Assembly: GCF_000299035.1 (NCBI RefSeq)
Contig: NZ_JH921518.1
Location: 408,439 to 472,438 of the forward strand
Source: Bacillus bingmayongensis
Lineage (GTDB): Bacteria; Bacillota; Bacilli; Bacillales; Bacillaceae_G
Length of the DNA: 64,000 nt
Direction of reading: 5' to 3'
Positions within the stretch are counted from its first letter, which is position 1; each line of letters starts with the position of its first letter. This document shows, in pieces, positions 34,360-43,202 of this stretch. Position numbers and translations under genes: made by a program. Under the pieces are notes generated by a model that saw only the letters and a program-made list of their open reading frames with translations, was not told where the DNA came from and did no database searches.

Positions 34360-35019
34360 CTATTCCGTTATTTCTTTATGGCTGTCGATTACTGTCCCTT
34401 CCAATGCTTGTGTGGCCAATTGATGTGCTTCTTTATTTTGTTTCCTTGCTACCGGCTCACAAACAAGCTTCAATTTCATTTGCTTTGCTTTTTGTTCAAT
34501 CTGATCTAAGTAATGATTTAAATGTTCATCGTAGCACGGCCATTCTCCAGCCAGTTGCTGAAGTACAACTTGAGAATCACCATGTAGTGTAACCGGTTCA
34601 TATTTGATTCCTAATTCCTCTAAGACATTCATTCCATATAATAACGCTGCATATTCCGCTTCATTATTATCATAAATGCCATCTATATAAGCATTTCGAC
34701 GTACTCGATAATCAGCGTTTCCTTTTTTATAGTAAACACATATACCAACACCCGCTTCTTTCGTTTCCAGATCATAGCCTCCATCAAAGTAAATACGAAT
34801 GTCTTGCGGTTCTTCTTCTACTTGCTTACTGAGCTTTTTCATTTCTTTTAGCGTCCATTCCGCTCCCATTTCATCATAAAATAATAGTTCCTTTACTCTT
34901 CCAGTTTTCTCAAAATCTTCTGCAAATCGAAGTGATTCTTCTATGTTCATATAACCTGTTGTTAGTTCTGTTTGAAGACCATGTTTTGTTTTATATACCC
35001 AGTTTATTTTGTATTTCAT
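34360..35019 (-). CDS. RNase H-like (reverse-transcriptase-like) protein, YpeP type
   Basis: A 219-residue protein. The N-terminal ~70 residues are a separate small domain, followed by an RNase H fold with IRIYFDGGYD (first Asp), NNEAEYAALLYGM (Glu) and LHGDSQVVLQQL (second Asp). Some such Bacillus proteins have weak or no RNase H activity. AGGGGA precedes the ATG. A second, smaller RNase H-like gene lies 1.8 kb away at 36808. Confidence 0.85.
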   Translation of the reverse strand: MKYKINWVYKTKHGLQTELTTGYMNIEESLRFAEDFEKTGRVKELLFYDEMGAEWTLKEMKKLSKQVEEEPQDIRIYFDGGYDLETKEAGVGICVYYKKGNADYRVRRNAYIDGIYDNNEAEYAALLYGMNVLEELGIKYEPVTLHGDSQVVLQQLAGEWPCYDEHLNHYLDQIEQKAKQMKLKLVCEPVARKQNKEAHQLATQALEGTVIDSHKEITE

Positions 35020-35124
35020 ACTCTTTTCCCCTTATATGAGACTTCATACTTTTTATTTTACTTATATTTTACCAAGAGTCACAGTATTATATTCGAATTG
35101 AAATGAACTAGCCACAAATTATGA

Positions 35125-35163
35125 AAACAAAAAAGAGCTGCTACAGATTGTAAGCAACTCTCT
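35125..35163 (-). terminator. queT terminator
   Basis: Minus-strand stem AGAGTTGCT/AGCAGCTCT with one mismatch and a TTTTTTGTTTT tail. Confidence 0.7.
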
Positions 35164-35172
35164 CTATACACT

Positions 35173-35658
35173 TTACATAAACTTCTTAAATTGCACTCGT
35201 TTATTAATCCCATACATAACCGGCATACCAATTGCCATCACGACAAATTCCCCAACTGCACATGTAAGCCATGTAAATAAAAATGGCAGATCAAATGCAA
35301 GGTGAAGTTCAATCGCTATCATAAACATTGTAACTGTAAAGATAACTGTATTAAAAATCATACGAGCCCAAACACTCTTAATAAAACGCATGGAAATAAT
35401 CGTAGCGAGAAGCGCAAGAATGGATTGCCCCACTCCAAATACTAAATCATACGCAATCATAGGTGAGAAAAAGAGATTTGTTAAAAATACTCCTAATACA
35501 ATTCCATAAATGGATTTCTTATTAAATACAACGAGATGATTAAACATCTCCGAAATACGAAACTGTACATTCGTAAAGCCAAACGGCTGAATAAGTGCTG
35601 AAACAGCAATATATAATGCTGCTAAAATACCATTACCAACTAATGTTTTTATATTCAT
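35173..35658 (-). CDS. queT: QueT-family queuosine precursor transporter
   Basis: A 161-residue membrane protein with five or six helices of the QueT/ECF S-component family: ALIQPFGFTNVQFRISEMFNHLVVFNKKSIYGIVLGVFLTNLF is typical. It should import preQ1 or preQ0. A preQ1 riboswitch lies directly upstream and ends at its ribosome-binding site, which supports the substrate assignment. Confidence 0.92.
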   Translation of the reverse strand: MNIKTLVGNGILAALYIAVSALIQPFGFTNVQFRISEMFNHLVVFNKKSIYGIVLGVFLTNLFFSPMIAYDLVFGVGQSILALLATIISMRFIKSVWARMIFNTVIFTVTMFMIAIELHLAFDLPFLFTWLTCAVGEFVVMAIGMPVMYGINKRVQFKKFM

Positions 35659-35665
35659 GACAAAA

Positions 35666-35706
35666 TCTCCTTAGTTTTTTTACGTGGGATGGTTTCGAAC
35701 CACGTG
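35666..35706 (-). promoter_or_regulatory. preQ1-I riboswitch
   Basis: Minus strand: CACGTGGTTCGAAACCATCC, then CACGT, then AAAAAAACTAAGGAG. This has the P1 hairpin and the A-rich tail ending in the Shine-Dalgarno sequence, the compact class-I preQ1 aptamer. The AAGGAG of queT is part of the 3' tail, so ligand binding should hide it and switch translation off. Confidence 0.9.
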
Positions 35707-35840
35707 ATTCGTTTTTAAACAACAATTTTATATTGTACGCAATAGCTAATCATTCGTCAATAGATCCCTACCATTCACTACCCTTTTTCTCATAGACAAC
35801 GTATAATAAAAAATATGAAAGATTTAGGAGGTTTCGCTTC

Positions 35841-36713
35841 ATGACAGCAACAATTCAAAATGAAAAAGTGATCGTTTCCATCTCTGAAAAAGGTGCAGAG
35901 TTACAAAGCGTTCGTTTAAAAGAAGACAACACAGAATATATGTGGCAAGGAGACCCTAAATATTGGGGACGCCGTGCACCCATTTTATTCCCAATTGTCG
36001 GTAGATTAGTGGACAATACATATTATGTAGATGGTAAACCGTATTCATTAACACAACACGGCTTTGCTCGCGACCTTATATTTTCGGTAAAAGAGCAAAG
36101 TGAGACAAAAATTACTTATGCAGTCACTAGTAATCAAGAAACTTTACAAAAATATCCGTATGAATTTGAGTTGTATGTTTCTTATGAACTAGACGAGCAA
36201 AATATACATGTTACTTATGAAGTTAACAACCCTACTTCTAAAGAAATGTTCTTTTCTATCGGAGCACATCCAGGCTTCAATTGCCCTTTAGTAGAAGGTG
36301 AATCATTTACAGACTACCATTTATCATTTAATGGGCCTGAACATCTAAAAACAAGCGTTCTAGTAGGACCATTTCTTTCAAAAGAAAAACAACTAATTGT
36401 TAAAAATAAGGCAGAATTACCACTTACATACGATTTATTCAAAAATGATGCCCTTATTTTTGAAAATATGAATACAAATGAAATTTCTATTCGCTCTCAT
36501 AAGCATAATAAGTTTGTAAAAGTAGCATTTGAAGGTTTCCCATTCGTTGGTGTATGGACACCAGGAAATGACGCTCCTTTCTTATGTATCGAACCTTGGT
36601 ATGGAATTGCTGATGAAGTAGAACCAGCTAAAGATTTCAAAGAGAAAAAAGGCGTACAATCATTACAAGCAAATGAAACATTTACATGTCGCTACAGCAT
36701 TACAATTGGATAA
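35841..36713 (+). CDS. aldose 1-epimerase family protein (LacX-like)
   Basis: A 290-residue beta-sandwich mutarotase-like protein. Motifs are SEKGAELQSVRLKEDNTEYMWQGDPKYWGRRAPILFPIVGR, TQHGFARD with the catalytic His, and FSIGAHPGFNCPL with the second His. The late Glu lies in CIEPWYGIAD. It should interconvert anomers of a hexose or hexose phosphate. AGGAGG precedes the ATG. Confidence 0.9.
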   Translation: MTATIQNEKVIVSISEKGAELQSVRLKEDNTEYMWQGDPKYWGRRAPILFPIVGRLVDNTYYVDGKPYSLTQHGFARDLIFSVKEQSETKITYAVTSNQETLQKYPYEFELYVSYELDEQNIHVTYEVNNPTSKEMFFSIGAHPGFNCPLVEGESFTDYHLSFNGPEHLKTSVLVGPFLSKEKQLIVKNKAELPLTYDLFKNDALIFENMNTNEISIRSHKHNKFVKVAFEGFPFVGVWTPGNDAPFLCIEPWYGIADEVEPAKDFKEKKGVQSLQANETFTCRYSITIG

Positions 36714-36731
36714 AGTGGATTTTTCATATTC

Positions 36732-36767
36732 AATCACCCGCCTCTAGAAGTTTTTCGGCGGGTGATT
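36732..36767 (+). terminator. epimerase gene terminator
   Basis: 11-bp stem AATCACCCGCC/GGCGGGTGATT (36732-36742 with 36757-36767). Confidence 0.85.
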
Positions 36768-36807
36768 CCTATCAGCTAACGCTATATAATAATGGAGGTA
36801 TTCAATT

Positions 36808-37206
36808 TTGATTGAAGTATATATTGATGGTGCATCAAAAGGAAATCCAGGTCCTTCTGGTGCTGGGGTTTTTATTAAAGGTGTGCAGCCACCTGTGCAA
36901 TTATCACTACCACTTGGAATCATGTCCAACCATGAAGCTGAATATCATGCATTACTCGCCGCATTAAAATATTGCATAGAACATAATTATAACATTGTAT
37001 CTTTTCGTACAGATTCACAGCTTGTTGAACGTGCTGTAGAAAAAGAATATGCAAAAAACAAAACATATGCACCACTTTTACAAGAAGCACTAGCGTACAT
37101 CAAAAGATTTGATCTTTTCTTTATAAAGTGGATTCCAAGTAGTCAAAACAAAGTTGCCGATGAATTAGCAAGAAAAGCCATTTTACAAAATGAATGGAGG
37201 TCTTAG
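36808..37206 (+). CDS. RNase HI-family protein
   Basis: A 132-residue single-domain RNase HI. The triad is IDGASKGNPG (Asp7), HEAEYHALLAAL (Glu) and FRTDSQLV (Asp), with a C-terminal NKVADELARKA containing the fourth Asp. It should cut RNA in RNA:DNA hybrids. The start is TTG with GGAGG nine bases upstream. The following transporter begins one base after its stop, so the two are coupled. Confidence 0.88.
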   Translation: MIEVYIDGASKGNPGPSGAGVFIKGVQPPVQLSLPLGIMSNHEAEYHALLAALKYCIEHNYNIVSFRTDSQLVERAVEKEYAKNKTYAPLLQEALAYIKRFDLFFIKWIPSSQNKVADELARKAILQNEWRS

Positions 37207-37207
37207 C

Positions 37208-38113
37208 GTGAAAAAAGGATGGATTGCTCCTCTTGCTTTATTATTTGTCTCCTTTATTTGGGGATCAACGTTTGTTGTCGTTCAAAATGCAATGTCATTT
37301 GTTGGACCATTTACTTTTAATGGGGTTCGCTTTTTATTTGCTGGAATCATTTTATTATTTGTCCAATTTATGTTCTCGAAAAAAACTTCAAAACAAGAAG
37401 TTCAGCATAGTAGCATCGCCGGGGTAATTGTCGGATTTTTCTTATTTATCGGTTATTTATTGCAAACATTTGGATTACTCTATACCACTTCTTCTAAAGC
37501 TGGATTTTTAACTGGACTCAGCATTGTTATGGTTCCAATTCTTTCATTTATCTTCTTAAAACAAAGAGCTACACCTTTTATCATACTGGGCATTACCGCT
37601 GCAACAGCAGGCTTATATTTACTAACCGCTGGTGATTCTTTTCAATTAAATATTGGAGATATACTTGTTCTCGGCTGTGCAATTGCTTTTGCAGCACATA
37701 TTCTCATTAACGGGGTCTTTTCCAAAAAGATATCACCTTTACTATTAAGCACATCTCAAGTATTGTCTGTTGGAATCTTCTCTTCCATTTGTGCTTTTTT
37801 ATTTGAGGATTGGGGGAAATTATTTTCAATCTCTTTATGGACGAATTCTGCTTTTTTATTTGCTCTACTCGCAACATCTGTTTTCGCGACATCAATCGCT
37901 TTTTTTATTCAAACAGCTGCGCAAAAGCATACATCTCCAACAAGAGTTGCTATTATTTTTGCAATGGAACCTGTCTTTGCTGCATTAACAGGTGTTCTTA
38001 TCGCAAATGAAAAGCTTTCCATTTTCGCAGTGCTTGGTTGCCTTTGTATTTTCTTAGGCATGATCTTCGTTGAGCTTCCTTCAAAAACAAAAAAAGAAGC
38101 GCAGGCTGCGTGA
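37208..38113 (+). CDS. EamA/DMT-family transporter
   Basis: A 301-residue protein with ten membrane helices in two EamA repeats: the N-terminal WIAPLALLFVSFIWGSTFVVVQNAM and the mid IGDILVLGCAIAFAAHILINGVFSKK. It is a drug/metabolite exporter of unknown substrate. The start is GTG 37208 with GGAGG upstream, one base past the RNase H stop. Confidence 0.88.
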   Translation: MKKGWIAPLALLFVSFIWGSTFVVVQNAMSFVGPFTFNGVRFLFAGIILLFVQFMFSKKTSKQEVQHSSIAGVIVGFFLFIGYLLQTFGLLYTTSSKAGFLTGLSIVMVPILSFIFLKQRATPFIILGITAATAGLYLLTAGDSFQLNIGDILVLGCAIAFAAHILINGVFSKKISPLLLSTSQVLSVGIFSSICAFLFEDWGKLFSISLWTNSAFLFALLATSVFATSIAFFIQTAAQKHTSPTRVAIIFAMEPVFAALTGVLIANEKLSIFAVLGCLCIFLGMIFVELPSKTKKEAQAA

Positions 38114-38158
38114 TGTTACGCTTGTAACGTCCGCATAAAAGCCTTTGCGCTTTTTTTA
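38091..38158. terminator. converging terminator overlapping two stop codons
   Basis: The last codons of the EamA gene (A-run, then GCGCAGGC) can pair with GCCTTTGCGC plus the T-run at 38142-38157 on the other side of both stop codons, giving a long imperfect hairpin between convergent genes. Confidence 0.55.
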
Positions 38159-38376
38159 TCTGTAATTTTCTCTTCCTTCAATCGCTCTAATAATGCGATA
38201 AAATAACTACCATCAAACTGTAATTGATGTTTAATTGTTGCTTCAATCGCTGCATTCACAAGCCCATCAGATGCACCTGTATATCCTTGACCAAACATAA
38301 TAAACCCTTGTGCATCCTCTGATAATTTAAATCCTTTTGTGTGTAAGAATGAAAGATAATCTTGTACTGTTTGCAT
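38116..38376 (-). CDS. DUF6123-like small protein, 86 aa
   Basis: An 86-residue soluble protein (TVQDYLSFLHTKGFKLSEDAQGFIMFGQGYTGASDGLVNAAIEATIKHQLQFDGSYFIALLERL) resembling the small Bacillus DUF6123 family. That assignment is from memory of the pattern and is not certain. ATG 38376 has AGGTGA upstream, better than the in-frame ATG at 38406. It converges on the EamA gene with two bases between stops. Confidence 0.7.
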   Translation of the reverse strand: MQTVQDYLSFLHTKGFKLSEDAQGFIMFGQGYTGASDGLVNAAIEATIKHQLQFDGSYFIALLERLKEEKITDKKSAKAFMRTLQA

Positions 38377-38431
38377 GCTGTTTTCACCTACAAAAAAATT
38401 CTCCACTTCCTATCATACATGTTTTTAGTCT

Positions 38432-39020
38432 TTATGAGAATGAATTTTGTTTGACAATCTCCCTTAAATCTCTTGATTTCCTAAAAGATAAAAACAACAT
38501 TACTATCGCAAAAAATTTAAATATAGCTCCTGTATACCCTAAATAGATAATTGAACTGTTTTTTTAAATAAATCCACCAACAATAGCCCCTGTAGCAATA
38601 CCTATATATAACACTGAAGCGCTTAAAGATAAAATAACAACAGGCGCTTTGGTTGATAAGGAAATAAAATAACTATTGATTCGTGCATTAAACGTCCATG
38701 CAGCAATTCTCCATATCATTCCCATTAGAAAAAATCGTCACAATAGATAAAGTGAAACTTCCATCAGTGGGGGTTTTCTTCATCCCCCACTGATGGTTAG
38801 TTGAACGAATCGGGCTTTTACGGGCAGTTGTCCCTCACCTATCATCCTCGTTTCTCTCTGAATCTTGAGGTGGGGGTCTTACTGCCCACGAATAGCGGGA
38901 TAAAAATAGCATAGATAGAACAAAGCATATGAAACTAATTTGAATCGTCTTTATGTTACCAAATTTATCACCACTGTATCCGTCAATAAAATTCCTTATA
39001 TAAAAAGGATTTACTTACAA
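38432..39020 (-). pseudogene. MFS transporter remnant split by a bcr1 element
   Basis: Minus-strand translation downstream of the repeat gives MGMIWRIAAWTFNARINSYF, then SLSASVLYIGIATGAIVGG and, after a stop, SSIIYLGYTGAIFKFFAIVML, ending at a TAA (38432-38434). Upstream of the repeat comes GYSGDKFGNIKTIQ followed by a hydrophobic helix. These are C-terminal MFS segments (the last ~4 helices). A bcr1 copy (38747-38904) interrupts the gene, an internal TAA is present, and the N-terminal half is missing. The edges are approximate. Confidence 0.75.
38747..38904. repeat. bcr1 repeat element (full-length)
   Basis: A 158-bp element beginning ATAAAGTGAAACTTCCATCA and ending CGAATAGCGGGATAAAA, with internal hairpins (CATCAGTGGGGG/CCCCCACTGATG). 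ATAAA at both ends is consistent with the target duplication (TTTAT on the other strand) known for bcr1 of the B. cereus group. It lies inside a broken MFS gene. Sister copies are at 52623 and, shortened, at 15467. Confidence 0.85.
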
Positions 39021-39033
39021 CATCCAGAAATAG

Positions 39034-39145
39034 ATACAGTGTAACTTGAATCACCAGCGCCTTTCTTCATACCTCATCTATCTTCCTTACTCTGTTGGAA
39101 ATATTGTACTGAGGAGATGTTTACCCACAAATAACGGAATTAAAA
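39034..39145. repeat. degenerate bcr1-like relic
   Basis: ATACAGTGTAACTTGAATCA and CTTTCTTCATACC at the left, and GAGGAGATGTTTACCCACAA then ATAACGGAATTAAAA at the right, align with the two ends of bcr1 through many substitutions. About 112 bp remain. It lies 129 bp from the intact copy at 38747. Confidence 0.5.
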
Positions 39146-39181
39146 GAGAGTCATACATTTTAATTAAAAAGGGGATATTTA

Positions 39182-39742
39182 ATGAAACAAGCACTATTAA
39201 TTATTGATGCTCAACAAGAACTTATTGACGGAAACGAACAAGAAGCTGCAGTATTTCATAAAGATCAATTGTTAACAACAATAAATATAGCAATTCAAAA
39301 AGCAATTCAATCAAATGCTCTCATTATTTTTGTAAGGGATACTGATGTTGCTTCTGGCGAAGGGAAAGGATTTCAAATACACGAAGAAATTAAAGTACCT
39401 CATGTGGCTCTAATCATAGATAAAGAGGCAACCAATTCATTTTATAACACTTCTTTACATGCTATTTTAAAAGAAAAAGAAATTAACCATCTTGTTATAG
39501 GAGGTTGTAAAACGGAGCACTGTGTTGATACTGCCGTTAGAACAGCAACCATAGAGGGATTTGATGTTACTTTAATACAAAATGGACATTCAACGACCGA
39601 TTCTACCATTCTATCAGCGCAGCAAATTATTGAGCATCATAATAAAACATTACATGGTCATTATAATGTCGATCATTTTTCTATTGTTAGAGATGTCGAG
39701 GAAGATCTGTTTCACCCTATTCACGACCAATATCGTGAATGA
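39182..39742 (+). CDS. isochorismatase-family cysteine hydrolase
   Basis: A 186-residue enzyme with the family triad: Asp9 in LLIIDAQ, Lys81 in IIDKEATNSF, and Cys114 in GCKTEHCVDTAVRTA. The cis-peptide region is GGCKTEHC. Substrates of such enzymes include nicotinamide, isochorismate and N-carbamoyl compounds; none can be chosen here. AAAAGGGG lies upstream of the ATG and a strong terminator downstream. Confidence 0.88.
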   Translation: MKQALLIIDAQQELIDGNEQEAAVFHKDQLLTTINIAIQKAIQSNALIIFVRDTDVASGEGKGFQIHEEIKVPHVALIIDKEATNSFYNTSLHAILKEKEINHLVIGGCKTEHCVDTAVRTATIEGFDVTLIQNGHSTTDSTILSAQQIIEHHNKTLHGHYNVDHFSIVRDVEEDLFHPIHDQYRE

Positions 39743-39757
39743 TACAATGTCATTTAT

Positions 39758-39800
39758 AAAGTAAAAAGATTCCTTTCTCAAAAAGGAATCTTTTTACTTT
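39758..39800. terminator. bidirectional terminator
   Basis: A 19-bp perfect stem (39758-39776 with 39782-39800; core AAAGATTCCTTT/AAAGGAATCTTT) between the isochorismatase and GNAT genes. Confidence 0.92.
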
Positions 39801-40650
39801 ATCCGAAAGTCTGTGCTGCTATTCCATACAATTCACCATTTCGTTTCAAAAGTTGATTGCTGTTTTTCATCATAATTGGTGGTTGATTCACCTTTTGAAA
39901 GCCAACTTTTTCGAGTACTTCCATAAAAATTTCTTTTCCTTCTGGTACATCAATTCTAAGTTTTCCATTATAATCTTTTATCAAATGATAAACAATGCCA
40001 CTTGCAATATTATCGGTTAGTGCAACGATTGGTCCTATAATTCTATTTTCTGGAGTTTGCACGCTCATTCCATAACCCACAATATAATTTTCTTTGTCTT
40101 TTACAACTACACATTGTTCACACTGTTCGATTCTTCTCTGTATAAAATTACGTCTATTTACACCGAAAGCTGCTTCATCTAACTTCACAATTCTATTACT
40201 ATCTTCCTCATCATAATCCATAAAAATGTGTTGGTCATTTCTATCGTAACCTCTAGGAGTTACATATTGATTACATATATACTTTGAAACATGACTAACC
40301 ACTTGAAAACCTAATCTCTCATATAAAGGTCTTCCTTCTTCTGTAGCAATAAGCATAATCGATGTCTTTTCTGAAACACTTCTTATACAAGCCTCTGTAA
40401 TTTTTCTTCCAATCCCTTTCCCTTTATACTGAGGATGTACAATAACCATGCCAATAGATGCTAATTTCTCTCCATATAGGATGATAGCTGCACTGGCAAT
40501 AAATTTACCTTGCATATTCTTTCCACCACATACAATTCCTGATTGAAAAATTGTTTTGATTTCTTCTAAACTATAATCCCATCCAACTGATTCAGATAGA
40601 CTTATAAGATGCGGTATATCTTTTTCCTCAACTCTCTCTATTGCAATCAC
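39799..40650 (-). CDS. two-domain GNAT acetyltransferase
   Basis: A 283-residue protein. The N-terminal GNAT domain has the acetyl-CoA loop HPQYKGKGIGRKIT and LYERLGFQVV. The second half is a degenerate GNAT-like domain (Acetyltransf_18/YitH type) with VGYGMSVQ and RIIGPIVA. The start is GTG 40650 with AGGAGG upstream. The substrate is unknown. Confidence 0.85.
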   Translation of the reverse strand: MIAIERVEEKDIPHLISLSESVGWDYSLEEIKTIFQSGIVCGGKNMQGKFIASAAIILYGEKLASIGMVIVHPQYKGKGIGRKITEACIRSVSEKTSIMLIATEEGRPLYERLGFQVVSHVSKYICNQYVTPRGYDRNDQHIFMDYDEEDSNRIVKLDEAAFGVNRRNFIQRRIEQCEQCVVVKDKENYIVGYGMSVQTPENRIIGPIVALTDNIASGIVYHLIKDYNGKLRIDVPEGKEIFMEVLEKVGFQKVNQPPIMMKNSNQLLKRNGELYGIAAQTFG

Positions 40651-40885
40651 TATCTATCCTCCTTCTATATTTCATAAATGAATGTCTCAATACAATTCCC
40701 TTTAAAATTCGAGTTAGAAAATTGCTTATTTTTCACGAAGATAGGAATTAATCAATTCTGCATCTCCTACAATACTCTGATAACGTTATTTCTTCGGTCC
40801 TAGTTACCTTCTGTTGCCTACCATGGCTCATCTACATGGAACACCAAAGTAGTATCGCTCACTCAATAAATAGGGAAGAACTCTA
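40651..40885. other. intergenic region with structured, unexplained sequence
   Basis: These 235 bases contain no supported gene. The segment 40795-40855 is less AT-rich than its surroundings and folds on the minus strand into a hairpin based on CTAC..TGG/CCA..GTAG next to CCATGG. It follows the acetoacetyl-CoA synthetase stop and may be a transcript end or a repeat relic. Confidence 0.3.
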
Positions 40886-42865
40886 TTATTCTTGCTTGTT
40901 GATAATTTGTGCTAAATCCATGAAAAAGCTTAATGATTCGGGGTTGGCCATGGAACCTTGATTGACTACCTTATCTACTGGAAATCCTAATAGAATTTTG
41001 CGAATTGGAACTTCTAATTTCTTTCCGCTCAATGTTTTCGGAATTTGCTCTACTACATAAACTTCATCAGGAACAAACCGAGGTGAAACCTTTTGTTTTA
41101 TTTCAGATTTTATCGTTTCTTTTAGACCACCACTCATATTTACCCCAGGTTTTAACACAACAAAAAGCGGCATAAATGATTTACTTCCAAGGAGCTCTAA
41201 ATCCACTACTAAACTCTCTATAATGTCGTTTAGAGAATCAACCACACGATAGATTTCACTCGTCCCTAGACGTACCCCCAGCCGATTGATGGTGGAGTCT
41301 GACCGCCCGAAAATGATACAGCTGCCTTTATCATCAAATTCAATCCAATCACCATGTCGCCAAATTCCTGGATACATCTCAAAATAACTTTCAAGATAAC
41401 GTTTATTATTGTGATCCCCCCAGAAATAAACGGGCATAGATGGCATCGGTGCCGTTATAACCAATTCTCCAACTTCATTAATAACTGAATTCCCCTCATC
41501 ATCAAATGATTGTACGTGTGCTCCTAAAGAACGAGCTTGTATTTCTCCTGCGTAAACAGGTAATATAGGAGAGCCACCAACAAATGCAGTACATACATCA
41601 GTCCCTCCACTAGTTGAAACAAGCCATACATCTTTTTTCACATTCTCATATACCCATAAGAATCCTTCTACAGGTAGAGGTGAACCAGTTGAACAAATAG
41701 ATCTTAACTTCGAAAAACTGTGTCTTTCTTTTAGCTTAGCCCCAAATTTCATACATGCACTTAAGAAACCGGCACTTGTACCAAAGAACGTAACACCGAC
41801 TTCTTCTGCAAGGTCCCATAATATATGTATACTTGGATAAGATGGGCTACCGTCATATAAAACAATCGTGCCTCCAGTCAAAAGACCGCCCACTAAAAGG
41901 TTCCACATCATCCAGCCTGTCGTTGTAAACCAAAAAAACACGTCATCTTGATTCACACCCTGTTCAACTAATAATGTCTTAAGCTGTTCTAATAGTATTC
42001 CACCTTGACTTTGTACGATTGGTTTTGGTAATCCTGTTGTTCCGGAAGAAAATAAAATCCAAAGAGGATGATCAAATGGTACCTTCTCGAAGACAAGCTC
42101 ACAATCCCCCTTTAAGATGTCATTCCAATACATTGTATGATTATTCAACTTAGAATCACTACTGTTGACATACGGGATTAAAATTGTCTTTTTTAAAGTA
42201 GGCAGGCTTGATTGAAGCTCCGAAACATTTGTTATTCTATTCTGAATTTTACCATTATAGGCATATCCGTCAACCGCAAATAAAATTGTCGGTTCGATTT
42301 GCTTAAATCGATCAATAACAGTATCTGTTCCGAAATCGGGAGAACAGCTGGACCAAATGGCTCCAATACTAGCGCACGCTAAAAAAGCAATTACAGTTTC
42401 AGGAATATTAGGCATATAAGCCACAACACGATCCCCCGATTTAACTCCAAATTCTTTTAAGGAATTCGCAACCATTGCTGTCTTTTCCTGAAGTTCTTTC
42501 CAGCTTATTTCTGTTCTCGGAGTGGTTTCTGATTGAAAGATTAATGCTGGTTTATTTCCCCTACTACCTCGAAAAATATGTTCGGCATAATTTAAAGTAG
42601 AACCTGTAAACCATTTTGCCCCAGGCATCTTTCTTGATTCCAAAACTTGATTATAAGGTGTAGTAGAGCTGATTTGGCAATAATTCCAAATACTTTCCCA
42701 GAATGATTCAAGTTCTTCAACAGACCATTTCCATAATTCCTTTTGATTTTCAAAAGATAAATCCTTTTCTTGTTTAAGCCACTTCATAAAGAGACTGACA
42801 CCTGATTTTTCTATCTGTTGCTGTGATGGTTCCCATAGCAGCACACTATCAGTAATCGTTTTCAT
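40886..42865 (-). CDS. acetoacetate-CoA ligase (acetoacetyl-CoA synthetase)
   Basis: A 659-residue adenylate-forming enzyme. The N-terminal ACAS-type domain has MPGAKWFTGSTLNYAEHIFRG. The P-loop is LFSSGTTGLPKPIV, followed by TTTGWMMWN, CSTGSPLP, GGTDVC, the RHGDWIEFDDKGSCIIFGRSDSTINRLGVRLG hinge, and the catalytic lysine in KTLSGKKLEVPIRK. Length and motifs match acetoacetyl-CoA synthetase rather than acetyl-CoA synthetase. It activates acetoacetate with ATP and CoA. AGGAGG precedes the ATG. Confidence 0.9.
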   Translation of the reverse strand: MKTITDSVLLWEPSQQQIEKSGVSLFMKWLKQEKDLSFENQKELWKWSVEELESFWESIWNYCQISSTTPYNQVLESRKMPGAKWFTGSTLNYAEHIFRGSRGNKPALIFQSETTPRTEISWKELQEKTAMVANSLKEFGVKSGDRVVAYMPNIPETVIAFLACASIGAIWSSCSPDFGTDTVIDRFKQIEPTILFAVDGYAYNGKIQNRITNVSELQSSLPTLKKTILIPYVNSSDSKLNNHTMYWNDILKGDCELVFEKVPFDHPLWILFSSGTTGLPKPIVQSQGGILLEQLKTLLVEQGVNQDDVFFWFTTTGWMMWNLLVGGLLTGGTIVLYDGSPSYPSIHILWDLAEEVGVTFFGTSAGFLSACMKFGAKLKERHSFSKLRSICSTGSPLPVEGFLWVYENVKKDVWLVSTSGGTDVCTAFVGGSPILPVYAGEIQARSLGAHVQSFDDEGNSVINEVGELVITAPMPSMPVYFWGDHNNKRYLESYFEMYPGIWRHGDWIEFDDKGSCIIFGRSDSTINRLGVRLGTSEIYRVVDSLNDIIESLVVDLELLGSKSFMPLFVVLKPGVNMSGGLKETIKSEIKQKVSPRFVPDEVYVVEQIPKTLSGKKLEVPIRKILLGFPVDKVVNQGSMANPESLSFFMDLAQIINKQE

Positions 42866-43202
42866 TATTATTCCTCCTAAACTTTCAATTTTTTATGAAG
42901 TAAATAATAACTATATACAGCATGCGCTCTTGAAAAACCTTTTTTCAAAAAGCTGAAGCTAATTATTTCATAAAAATTCCCGCTAACACAGAAATAGAAA
43001 AAGGTTCTCCTATAAAAAAGAACCTTTTTACTCCCAGATTAATAAGCTTATGTCTAAAGAAATCTGAAATTGAAATATACCGTTTACTTTCATCCTTCCA
43101 AGCTCTTCACTATACTTATATATTACATATAAATGGACTTTTTCTACATCTCTCACTTTACAACCAACGTACCTGATTTCCTCAAAAACAAAAAGATTTC
43201 AT
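42866..43202. other. intergenic region upstream of the ligase gene
   Basis: Contains the hairpin at 42998-43029 and otherwise AT-rich sequence. On the minus strand a short frame near 43035-43115 reads as SEELGRMKVNGIFQFQISLDI, without a usable ribosome-binding site; it may be a relic. No gene is supported. Confidence 0.4.
42998..43029. terminator. hairpin terminator
   Basis: Stem AAAAAGGTTCT/AGAACCTTTTT (42998-43008 with 43019-43029) between the GPP34-like and ligase genes. Confidence 0.75.

Noticed and set aside
43035-43115. Short minus-strand coding-like stretch downstream of the GPP34-like gene
   Set aside because: No ribosome-binding site and too short to assign; mentioned only in the intergenic entry.
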